A model generated the notes under the pieces. That model was not told the DNA's origin. It made no database searches and worked only from the letters and a program-made list of their open reading frames with translations. Positions 18,396-25,814 of a stretch of DNA of 64,000 bases are shown piece by piece. Source of the DNA: an uncultured Eubacteriales bacterium (GTDB lineage: Bacteria; Bacillota; Clostridia; Peptostreptococcales; Anaerovoracaceae); the NCBI GenBank assembly GCA_902798745.1, contig CADBXM010000002.1, forward strand, positions 62,001 through 126,000. Direction: 5' to 3'. Both the position numbers and the translations under genes were made by a program. Position 1 is the stretch's first letter; the number at the start of each line of letters is the position of its first letter.

Positions 18396-19625
18396 CTACT
18401 GAATCACGATTCTTTCGTCGTCTTTGATATCTTCGAGTACTTTATCTGATACTTCTATGTATCCGAGCTCAAGTGTGTTCGCTATCTTTACGACCCTCAG
18501 GTCTTCAAGCTCAACGCCCCTGACGCATTTTATCGCTACTCGCTCTGCCTCGTCTTCATCCTTCGCCACAAGTGGTATCTTGCAGTCGTCGATGCAGCGG
18601 CATGCTATGCTGTTGGCGTATGTGGACTCGAAGTCGAGTTGGTCGAATACTTCTTTTACAGTAACATCGAACAGGCCGAGACCTATGGCGTTGCCGTGAG
18701 ATGCCGGAGTAACGCCAAGAAGTACCATTTTTTTGATATCAGGTATTGGCAACATATACTCCTTAAGGCATGAGCTTCTGCCAAGGATATTAGGGTCAAA
18801 ACCCGCACCCGATATCTCCTTACCTATCGCGCCCACAAGGAGGACATCGATCTTAGGTGGAATGAGTACAGGCATCTTTGTCTTTGCGATTTTGACGAGT
18901 TCTTTCTCGCGAGCAATCAGATTCTCTCTTGGAAGGATCTCAATATGGAAAGTTTCGTCATAAGCATTTTCGATAGTTGCGACTCCCGCAACTACAGGAC
19001 ATTTTTCCATGATGATGGTAGCAGCGTCCTCGATGATCTGAGCGAAGAACTCAGGGTCCTCTTCATGTATGGACGAACAGCCGACCTGATTGCCGAGTCC
19101 GATAACCAGCATCTTGCAAATACCACTCTGCAGTTCTCCGACAAAGTCTGTATGCAGTTTGATCCTATTTATAGGAATGATAGCATCAGCCTCTGAAGCC
19201 GCGCGGTCAAAGTAGACTGTCTTGCCCGATGGAGTTTTGCCGAGTTCAACTACATCAACGGTAGTGTTAACAGGCACTCCCATGTATTCCTCTGTGATGC
19301 CGTAACCGGTAAGTACTTCTTTCTGACCTTCTTCTGTTCCGCCACCGTGGCTTCCCATGGCAGATACGATGAACGGCTCAGCGCCGAGTTCTTTCAACTG
19401 ATCTATTGTAGTCTTTACGATCAGCTGGAGATTCTTGATCCCGCGACTGCCGACAGCTACGGCTACTCTGGCGCCTGGTTTGATCTTTTCCCTTATCTCA
19501 GGGCGACTCCATTCTTTAAGAAGAGTACCTTCAACATCTTCCAAGGAAGTATGATCGAATACCTGTTGTACTTTCCTTAATTTAGGAAGCGGATATGCAT
19601 AATCATCCGGTAAAAGCAGTGGCAT
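18396..19625 (-). CDS. LarA-like nickel-pincer 2-hydroxyacid racemase/epimerase
   Basis: A 409-residue relative of lactate racemase LarA. Candidate catalytic residues can be placed by motif: His93 in MGSHGGGT, His158 in IKLHTDF, Lys171 in GICKML and His187 in SSIHEE. Their spacing (65, 13 and 16) follows LarA His108, His174, Lys184 and His200, where the lysine holds the nickel-pincer nucleotide. LarA homologues racemise or epimerise various 2-hydroxyacids. LarB, LarC and LarE, which make the cofactor, are not in the window. The ATG at 19625 is chosen for the AGAGGTGA before it; the frame runs 16 codons further. It is the first gene of the operon with AcnX and the aldehyde dehydrogenase. Confidence 0.75.
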   Translation of the reverse strand: MPLLLPDDYAYPLPKLRKVQQVFDHTSLEDVEGTLLKEWSRPEIREKIKPGARVAVAVGSRGIKNLQLIVKTTIDQLKELGAEPFIVSAMGSHGGGTEEGQKEVLTGYGITEEYMGVPVNTTVDVVELGKTPSGKTVYFDRAASEADAIIPINRIKLHTDFVGELQSGICKMLVIGLGNQVGCSSIHEEDPEFFAQIIEDAATIIMEKCPVVAGVATIENAYDETFHIEILPRENLIAREKELVKIAKTKMPVLIPPKIDVLLVGAIGKEISGAGFDPNILGRSSCLKEYMLPIPDIKKMVLLGVTPASHGNAIGLGLFDVTVKEVFDQLDFESTYANSIACRCIDDCKIPLVAKDEDEAERVAIKCVRGVELEDLRVVKIANTLELGYIEVSDKVLEDIKDDERIVIQ

Positions 19626-20024
19626 ATAATCACCTCTCTCGTAATCTTTTGAAACGCTCTTATGACAACGCATCCGTCAGCAAGCGTACTTCTTCTAATG
19701 CACTTTAATTATAAATAATTATCTGAACAATATCCACGTCAAAATTTTAGAAGTTGTCCTCGAGGGCCAGTCAAGAACAATTTAAAAAACACTTGCCGTA
19801 TCAGGCGAAAATCGTCAACTCCGCATAATAAGCCGTTTGCAGGCCAAGGCTTTAGCGGAGTTATAAGTTTTTCTTATGGGAACGCATGCCAATATTGTTA
19901 TTTTACTGGTATTATTATGGAGAATAAAATAAAAATGTACTATTATAAATAGTGTATGCGTACTAATTCTACATGCATTAATAATAGTTATATATTGGTT
20001 ATAAAAAGGTAAGGAGGGAAAGCG
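19626..20024. promoter_or_regulatory. Divergent control region between the LarA-like and D-hydroxyacid dehydrogenase operons
   Basis: About 400 AT-rich bases without a gene. Toward the LarA-like gene there is TATAAT at 19708-19713 (minus strand) and, further upstream, TTTGACGTGGAT at 19732-19743. The latter resembles the box at the permease/aminotransferase promoters, matching 9 of 12 bases. A hairpin with an 8-bp outer stem (AACTCCGC at 19817-19824 with 19855-19862) and a 5-bp inner stem (19830-19834 with 19848-19852) is followed on the plus strand by TATAAGTTTTTC, like an attenuator or terminator. Nearer the plus operon is a perfect inverted repeat ACTATT-ATA-AATAGT at 19939-19953. AAGGAGGGAAAG precedes the plus-strand ATG. 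Confidence 0.55.
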
Positions 20025-20984
20025 ATGAAAATTGTCATTCCAGATGGGCTCGGACTGAATCCTGGTGATCTGTCCTATGAAAACTTCGAAGTTCTCGGCG
20101 ACTTTACTGCATATGACAGCACTAAAGAGTCAGAGCTTATCGAAAGGATCCACGACGCAGAGGCTGTATGCATCAACGACATCATGATCAGCCGTGAAGT
20201 TATGGATCAGTGCCCTAATCTTAAGTATGTAGGCTGCCTTTCCACAGGATTCAACACTGTAGACCTTGAAGCAGCAACAGAAAAGGGAATCGTTGTAACA
20301 AATGTTCCGACATACGGCACAGCTTCCGTTTCAGAGTTTGCTATCACTCTTCTCATGGAAGTAGCTCACCGTGCAGGCGACCACAGCCTCGGAGTTCACA
20401 ACGGTCGTTGGAATGAAGTAGGCGAATGGTGCTACTGGGATTCCGAGCAGATCGAGCTCGCGGGCAAGACCATGGGAATCCTCGGCATGGGCCGTATCGG
20501 AAAGCAGACTTCAAAGGTAGCTCAGGCTATGGGCATGAACGTACTCGGATATGATATCTATCACGATGATTCCATCGTATGCGAGACCTTCAGATATGGA
20601 GAACTCGACGAAGTACTCGCAAAATCAGATGTTATCGTACTCCACTGCGTACTCACACCTGAGACAGAGGGCATCATCAACAAAGAGAATATCGCGAAGA
20701 TGAAAGATGGCGTTATCATCATCAACAACAGCCGCGGTCCTCTCGTAGTTCCTGAAGACCTCGCTGAGGCACTTAACTCCGGTAAGGTATTCGGTGCCGG
20801 ACTCGATGTAATGCTCACCGAGCCACCTGCAGTAGATAACCCACTCCTCAAGTGCGACAACTGCATCATCACTCCGCATATCAGCTGGGTATCCAAAGCC
20901 AGCCGCGGCCGTCTCCTGAACACAGCTGCTGAGAATCTCAAGCAGTTCATTGCAGGCAACACGGTCAACCAAGTTAATAAGTAG
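20025..20984 (+). CDS. D-2-hydroxyacid dehydrogenase (NAD-dependent)
   Basis: The 319-residue protein belongs to the D-isomer 2-hydroxyacid dehydrogenases, which interconvert a 2-oxoacid and a D-2-hydroxyacid. GILGMGRIGKQ at about residue 150 is the Rossmann loop, and an Asp in GYDIYHDD follows strand 2, favouring NADH. Catalytic Arg (NNSRGP), Glu (LTEPP) and His (TPHISW) are all present. It leads the plus-strand operon with iorA (17-base gap). It could reduce the same 2-oxoacid that IorAB oxidises, giving reductive and oxidative branches, or feed the LarA-like racemase. The precise acid is not evident. Confidence 0.88.
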   Translation: MKIVIPDGLGLNPGDLSYENFEVLGDFTAYDSTKESELIERIHDAEAVCINDIMISREVMDQCPNLKYVGCLSTGFNTVDLEAATEKGIVVTNVPTYGTASVSEFAITLLMEVAHRAGDHSLGVHNGRWNEVGEWCYWDSEQIELAGKTMGILGMGRIGKQTSKVAQAMGMNVLGYDIYHDDSIVCETFRYGELDEVLAKSDVIVLHCVLTPETEGIINKENIAKMKDGVIIINNSRGPLVVPEDLAEALNSGKVFGAGLDVMLTEPPAVDNPLLKCDNCIITPHISWVSKASRGRLLNTAAENLKQFIAGNTVNQVNK

Positions 20985-21001
20985 ATTTTAGGAGGTCTAT
21001 T

Positions 21002-22867
21002 ATGGCAAAAGTTAATCTCAGTGGTAACGAGGCTGCTGCTCAGGCGGCGCTTAGTTCCGGCGCAAAGCTGATCGTCGGTTATCCTGGAACTCCTAGTTCT
21101 GAGGTTATCGGCAGCATCTGGGGCAAAAAATACGATGGCGTAACCATCGAGTGGAGCACCAACGAAAAGGTTGCTTTTGAAGAAGCCGCAGCATGCGCAT
21201 GGGCAGGTCAGCGTTCAATCGTGACAATGAAGATGTCCGGACTCAACGTAGCTTATGACGCATTCATAAGCGTTGTATATTCCGGATGTACAGGCGGCAT
21301 GGTAGTATACGTTGCCGATGACCCGGGCGTATCCGCAGGTATGCCTGAGCAGGACATCAGAGGCTTTGCACTCATGAGTGACGTTCCTGTACTCGAGCCG
21401 TCTTCAGTACTCGAGAGCTATACTTTCGTTCAGTACGCATTCGAACTTTCCGAGGCTATCCAGGGTCCGGTAATCGTTCGTACAGTATCGAACGTATCGC
21501 AGAGCCACGCTCTCATCGAGCTTCCTGAAGCTCATCCGATCGAGCCGAGAAAGCCACATTTCGTAAACGATCCTTTCAAGTATACAAAGGCCGGAGCTAA
21601 GATCTGTATGGATCAGCACAGAGATCTTATCGCACGTCTCGCTGCTGCTCAGGTAAAGCTCCACAAGGATGGAATGCACAAGCTCAGCCTTGGTAAGAAA
21701 GGCGGCAAGGGTATCGTAACAGTAGGCGTTACTTCCGCATTCCTCGATGAGTCACTTGAACTCATCAAGGCTGCAGGCGCAGATGTTGAAGGAATTTCCA
21801 CACTGCAGCTCGCTGCTACACTCCCTGAAGCTACAGAGGAGTTCGCGGCAATGCTCGACAACTGCGAGAGCATACTCGTACTTGAAGAGAATGAGCCTCA
21901 TGTTGAGAAGGCCATCTCCCTCCAGGCATTCCACGAAGGAAAGAACGTGGAGATCATCGGAAAGCTGAACGGACCTCTGAGCCGCATCGGCAACTACACA
22001 GCAGCTACATGCGCTACAGGTATGGCAGCACTCTTCGGAGTAGAGTTCAAGATGGATACAGCAGCAGCTGACGACGCTGAGTCTCACTGCGCTGCACGTC
22101 CTATCGGAGTCTGCGCCGGATGCCCACACCGTGGTGTATACATGGGACTCATCGATGCTGTTAAGAAGCTCGGCTACAAGAAGGACGAAGTTATCATCAC
22201 AGGTGATATCGGATGTACTATCCTCGGAAGCTGCCCTCCATTCGACTGCCTCTGGACAGAGGTTGCTATGGGAGCATCCATCGCTATGGCACAGGGATTC
22301 ACTCACGCTGAGTGGCCAACACCTGTATTCGCCACAATCGGTGACAGTACATTCATCCACGCAGGTATGCCACCTCTTGTAAACGCTGTTCAGAACGAGG
22401 TTCCTATTACTGTTGTTATCATGGACAACGGCTGGACTTCCATGACAGGTATGCAGGTCAACCCTAATACCGCTGAAGAGTTCCAGTATCCTGGCGAGAG
22501 CCGCACACGCGTTGACGTTGTAGACATCGTTAAGGGCCTCGGCGTTAAGCAGCTGTGGGTAGTAGATCCTTATGATCTGCCTAAGATGACTGACACTATC
22601 GTTGAAGCAGCTAAGCTGCCTGGCGTAAAGGTCATCGTTTCCCGCCGTGAGTGCGCTATCCAGGCAGGACGCCGCAAGATCAAATACGGTCTCTCCGTAG
22701 TTGATCAGGAGAAGTGCATCAACTGCAAGCGCTGCATCAACACAACAGGATGCGCCGCTATCGTTTCTGATGAAAACGGCGTACACATCAATCCTTCACA
22801 GTGCAACGGCTGCGGAATCTGCACATACGTCTGCCCAGTGAATGCAATTGAGAAGAAGGAGGTCTAA
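21002..22867 (+). CDS. iorA: Indolepyruvate:ferredoxin oxidoreductase, alpha subunit
   Basis: IorA with IorB oxidatively decarboxylates aryl (or other) 2-oxoacids to acyl-CoA and CO2 while reducing ferredoxin. The 621-residue protein begins with the pyrimidine-type domain (GYPGTPSSEVIG), then a thiamine-diphosphate domain with GDIGCTILGS near residue 400 and GDSTFIHAGMPPL. The C-terminus has two 4Fe-4S ferredoxin motifs: CINCKRCINTTGC and CNGCGICTYVCP. It is full length. iorB follows after 5 bases. Known IORs act on transaminated aromatic amino acids, but this homologue might use another 2-oxoacid, given the island around it. Codon use is strongly biased, as in the ribosomal genes nearby. Confidence 0.93.
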   Translation: MAKVNLSGNEAAAQAALSSGAKLIVGYPGTPSSEVIGSIWGKKYDGVTIEWSTNEKVAFEEAAACAWAGQRSIVTMKMSGLNVAYDAFISVVYSGCTGGMVVYVADDPGVSAGMPEQDIRGFALMSDVPVLEPSSVLESYTFVQYAFELSEAIQGPVIVRTVSNVSQSHALIELPEAHPIEPRKPHFVNDPFKYTKAGAKICMDQHRDLIARLAAAQVKLHKDGMHKLSLGKKGGKGIVTVGVTSAFLDESLELIKAAGADVEGISTLQLAATLPEATEEFAAMLDNCESILVLEENEPHVEKAISLQAFHEGKNVEIIGKLNGPLSRIGNYTAATCATGMAALFGVEFKMDTAAADDAESHCAARPIGVCAGCPHRGVYMGLIDAVKKLGYKKDEVIITGDIGCTILGSCPPFDCLWTEVAMGASIAMAQGFTHAEWPTPVFATIGDSTFIHAGMPPLVNAVQNEVPITVVIMDNGWTSMTGMQVNPNTAEEFQYPGESRTRVDVVDIVKGLGVKQLWVVDPYDLPKMTDTIVEAAKLPGVKVIVSRRECAIQAGRRKIKYGLSVVDQEKCINCKRCINTTGCAAIVSDENGVHINPSQCNGCGICTYVCPVNAIEKKEV

Positions 22868-22872
22868 TCAAT

Positions 22873-23451
22873 ATGGCAAACTATAATGTTTATCTCGTCG
22901 GAGTCGGCGGACAGGGCATCCTTACTATCGCTGACATGATCATGCGTGCTGCGCAGGCACTCGATGTACCTGCAAACTACTACCCAACAAAGGGTATGGC
23001 ACAGCGTGGTGGATTCGTAAAAGCTCAGCTTAAGCTCGGAGCAGAGACAGTTGGTCCTGACATCCGCCCTCTCGGAGCAGATCTCGGAATCGCTATGGAG
23101 CTCTCGGAATCGCTTAAGTCCATCAGATACATCAAACCGGGTGGAACTCTCGTTGTTTACGGATACAAGTGGCAGCCAACAGCAGTTATGCTCGGCAAGG
23201 CTCCTTATCCTACACGTGAGGATGTTGAAAAGGCAGCAGCTGATGCCGGCCTGAAGCTGGTATTCCTTGATCCTGCTGATCAGCCTGAGGACACTGCAGA
23301 CAACATCTATCTGCTCGCCGCAACAATGCGCCACAGCGGACTCGGTGAAGTCGTAAGCGAAGAAGCTATCACAGAAGCTATCAAGGCTCGTTGGCCTAAG
23401 GGCGCTGAGCGCAACATGCGCAGCTTCGAGGCAGGACTCGCAGTCGAATAA
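22873..23451 (+). CDS. iorB: Indolepyruvate:ferredoxin oxidoreductase, beta subunit
   Basis: The 192-residue gamma-type subunit completes the IOR enzyme. GVGGQGILTIADMI at about residues 10-23 is the family signature, followed by KGMAQRGGFVKAQLKLG, which packs against the alpha subunit. The gene lies 5 bases past iorA, with AGGAGGTC in the iorA end serving as its ribosome site, and is the last gene before a strong terminator. Confidence 0.93.
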   Translation: MANYNVYLVGVGGQGILTIADMIMRAAQALDVPANYYPTKGMAQRGGFVKAQLKLGAETVGPDIRPLGADLGIAMELSESLKSIRYIKPGGTLVVYGYKWQPTAVMLGKAPYPTREDVEKAAADAGLKLVFLDPADQPEDTADNIYLLAATMRHSGLGEVVSEEAITEAIKARWPKGAERNMRSFEAGLAVE

Positions 23452-23501
23452 TCACTTATTCGCAGGGTTCAATCAAACAGCGATCATTGATCGAACGAAT
23501 A

Positions 23502-23535
23502 AGAGCCATCACCTTTACGGTGATGGCTCTGTTTT
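23502..23535 (+). terminator. Rho-independent terminator of the D-hydroxyacid dehydrogenase-iorAB operon
   Basis: A 12-bp perfect stem (AGAGCCATCACC at 23502-23513 with 23519-23530), loop TTTAC, then GTTTTT. It lies 50 bases after the iorB stop. Confidence 0.95.
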
Positions 23536-23589
23536 TACTGATTTAAAATGCAGAACTTTCCTCTTATTTATATTTCTATGAAGTCGCAA

Positions 23590-24210
23590 TCATATACGTT
23601 CAGCGGCTATGAACTGATTCGGTGTGCCCTCGTGAACATCTTCACTTTCAAGGACTTTGAAGCCTGCCCTTTCAATCGTCGCTTCAAGTTCTACCGGTGT
23701 AAAGAAACCTACGTAGGATAATTCTCCCTTATCCACCCTTCGCTTCTTTTCAGCAGCAACTTCATTATCGATATTTCCCACGCAGTCGGTCGCCGAAAGG
23801 AATACCCCGCCCGGTTTGAGCAAACTGTGTATACGCTCAAGAGCCTCATCCACATTCTCCAGATATAGGAGAATATTAAACGCCGCGATCACATCAAACC
23901 GTTTTCCATCGAGCAGATGATCAGAAATGTCTGTACAATGCAGGGTCAGATTTTGAACGCTCCCCCCTGCTTTCTCGCTCAGCCTTGCGATCATTTCTTC
24001 GGAGATATCGACAGCCGTTATATGCTTTACACGCTCTGCGAGAGCCAGAGTAACTATTCCCGTTCCGCAAGCGATCTCAAGCACTTCATCGCTTTCTTTG
24101 CAATACTTGAGCGATCTTGAGATCGTCTCTTCATATGCGTCAGCGTACTTATCTTTTACCTGCTCGTCATACAAAGCAGCCCTTTTGTTCCAATAATCCT
24201 TATTCTTCAT
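23590..24210 (-). CDS. Class I SAM-dependent methyltransferase
   Basis: A 206-residue methyltransferase with a Methyltransf_11/25-type domain. VLEIACGTGIVTLALAER at about residues 40-57 is the SAM-binding motif I, AVDISEEMIARL motif II, and FDVIAAFNILLYLEN motif IV. The N-terminus NKDYWNKRAALYDEQVKDKY resembles UbiE/ubiquinone-type small-molecule methyltransferases. The acceptor is unknown. It stands alone, divergent from the glycosyltransferase gene, with AAAAGGGGAAAAG before the ATG and an inverted repeat in the shared upstream region. Confidence 0.85.
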   Translation of the reverse strand: MKNKDYWNKRAALYDEQVKDKYADAYEETISRSLKYCKESDEVLEIACGTGIVTLALAERVKHITAVDISEEMIARLSEKAGGSVQNLTLHCTDISDHLLDGKRFDVIAAFNILLYLENVDEALERIHSLLKPGGVFLSATDCVGNIDNEVAAEKKRRVDKGELSYVGFFTPVELEATIERAGFKVLESEDVHEGTPNQFIAAERI

Positions 24211-24239
24211 TCTTTTCCCCTTTTGTGTGACCTGTTATC

Positions 24240-24262
24240 CTATTTGTCCCACTCACAAATAG
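24240..24262. promoter_or_regulatory. Inverted repeat, probable operator
   Basis: CTATTTGT at 24240-24247 and ACAAATAG at 24255-24262 are perfect inverted 8-mers 7 bases apart. They lie 30 bases upstream of the methyltransferase ATG, in the region shared with the divergent glycosyltransferase. The geometry suits a dimeric repressor such as a TetR or MarR type; none is encoded next to it. Confidence 0.45.
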
Positions 24263-24332
24263 TACTTCAAAAAATCCCATCAAGCAATGGTCCGCGGTGG
24301 GAACTGCACCCACTATCTGTTAAAATATAGAC

Positions 24333-25739
24333 ATGGATATGAATACAACTATTTGTTTACTGAATGATTCGTTCCCGCCTACCATAGACGGAGTGGCGAA
24401 CGCTGTCTTTAACTATGCCAGCATCATTGAGAACAATCACGCTCATTCTCTTGTCGTGACTCCTCAGGTGCCTGGCTGCGACGACAGCAAATATGATTTC
24501 ACGGTAGTAAGATACCCAAGCATAGATACAAGGAAGCTGGTCGGATATGTGACAGGCTACCCGTTTTCGCCTGAAGCAGCGCATGAGGTCAGTACAAGAC
24601 ACGCGGCACTGCTTCACACTCACTGCCCTATCACATCATGCATTCTGGCAAGGCAGCTCGCTGAATCACAAAGGCTTCCGCTCGTACTTACCTGGCACAC
24701 GAAGTATGACATCGATATAGCCAATGCCATCAAAGGCAAGCTGCTTCGTGAAGGCGCCCTTCAAGCCCTGCTCCACAATGTGAACTCATGCGATGAGATA
24801 TGGACCGTCAGCAAAGGTGCCGGGGAGAATCTCAGATCCATAGGCTACGAGGGAGAATATATAGTCATGCCAAACGGTGTGGATCTTCCAAAAGAAACTC
24901 TGCCTGAAGATACTGTCGCCGAAGCAATATCTGACTATGATATTCCCGCAAACGTTCCTTGCTTCCTATTCATCGGAAGGCTGATGTGGTACAAGGGACT
25001 TCGCATAATACTCGACGCATTAAAACTGCTTGATAATAGTGGTTTGGACTTTCGCATGGTATTTGTCGGCGGCGGTGGTGATGAAAAAGAAGTCAAGGCT
25101 CTCACCAAAAAGATCGGCCTTAGCCGCAAAGTCATCTTTACAGGCGTCATATCAGATAGGAAAAAACTGCGCGCATGGTACAGCCGAAGCGATTTGTTCC
25201 TCTTCCCTTCTACTTTCGATACCAATGGTTTGGTCGTGAGGGAAGCCGCCGCGTCAAATACGGCTTCTGTGATCGTCTCAGGAAGCTGCGCCTCAGAGGG
25301 AGTCATGGACGGACGCAATGGTTTCCTTATAGATGAGAACGCAGAGTCTTTGGCAGCGAAGCTTAAGGTTCTTTGTGCCGCTCCCGAACGTATGAAAGCT
25401 GTCGGAGAGAACGCCGGCGATGAGCTTTACATCTCGTGGGAGGACGCGGTCGCCCACGCATTTGAGAGGTATGAGATCGTAATCGATAACTATAAACGCG
25501 GTTTATATGGAGTGCATGATCCACTCAGAGGATCGCTCAGGCAGTCGCAGGGTGAGCTCATGCAGATTATGGGTGATATAGAAGCCGCCCGCAAAGCAGT
25601 CCGCCAGGATGTCCGCAAAAAAGGAAAAGAAGTCGAGGCTTCAATCAAGGCATTCAGAGCTGATATACACGAACAAATACACGAGCAAATAAAAGAGGCC
25701 GGAGAGGATATCTCGGAATTACTCGATAGATACCTATGA
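24333..25739 (+). CDS. GT4-family glycosyltransferase with C-terminal helical tail
   Basis: A 468-residue protein with the GT-B fold of family GT4. The N-terminal half has NDSFPPTIDGVANAVFNYA and HTHCPITSC; the C-terminal half has FLFIGRLMWYKGLRIILDAL and the donor-site stretch FPSTFDTNGLVVREAAAS. Relatives add glucose or mannose to diacylglycerol or other acceptors, so a glycolipid role is possible. The last 90 residues are a charged helix with heptad-like spacing (DIEAARKAVRQDVRKKGKEV), perhaps for membrane contact or oligomerisation. No ribosome site is visible; TAAAATATAGAC sits directly before the ATG, so translation may be leaderless. Confidence 0.8.
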   Translation: MDMNTTICLLNDSFPPTIDGVANAVFNYASIIENNHAHSLVVTPQVPGCDDSKYDFTVVRYPSIDTRKLVGYVTGYPFSPEAAHEVSTRHAALLHTHCPITSCILARQLAESQRLPLVLTWHTKYDIDIANAIKGKLLREGALQALLHNVNSCDEIWTVSKGAGENLRSIGYEGEYIVMPNGVDLPKETLPEDTVAEAISDYDIPANVPCFLFIGRLMWYKGLRIILDALKLLDNSGLDFRMVFVGGGGDEKEVKALTKKIGLSRKVIFTGVISDRKKLRAWYSRSDLFLFPSTFDTNGLVVREAAASNTASVIVSGSCASEGVMDGRNGFLIDENAESLAAKLKVLCAAPERMKAVGENAGDELYISWEDAVAHAFERYEIVIDNYKRGLYGVHDPLRGSLRQSQGELMQIMGDIEAARKAVRQDVRKKGKEVEASIKAFRADIHEQIHEQIKEAGEDISELLDRYL

Positions 25740-25750
25740 TTTGTTCACGG

Positions 25751-25788
25751 GAAAAAACAGGCACCGCAGTTCCTTAGAACGCGGTGCC
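25751..25788 (-). terminator. Terminator of the rpsB-tsf operon, possibly bidirectional
   Basis: GGCACCGC (25760-25767) pairs with 25781-25788, and an inner GTTC/GAAC stem (25769-25772 with 25777-25780) closes a CTTA loop. On the minus strand the stem is followed by TGTTTTTTC. On the plus strand AATTTATT follows, so it may also end the convergent glycosyltransferase transcript. Confidence 0.88.
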
Positions 25789-25814
25789 AATTTATTATGT
25801 GTAATATTATGAAA

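Noticed and set aside
21752..22786. 344-residue open frame opposite iorA
   Set aside because: It is cysteine- and serine-rich with no family features, lies fully inside iorA on the other strand, and arises from the biased codon use of iorA.
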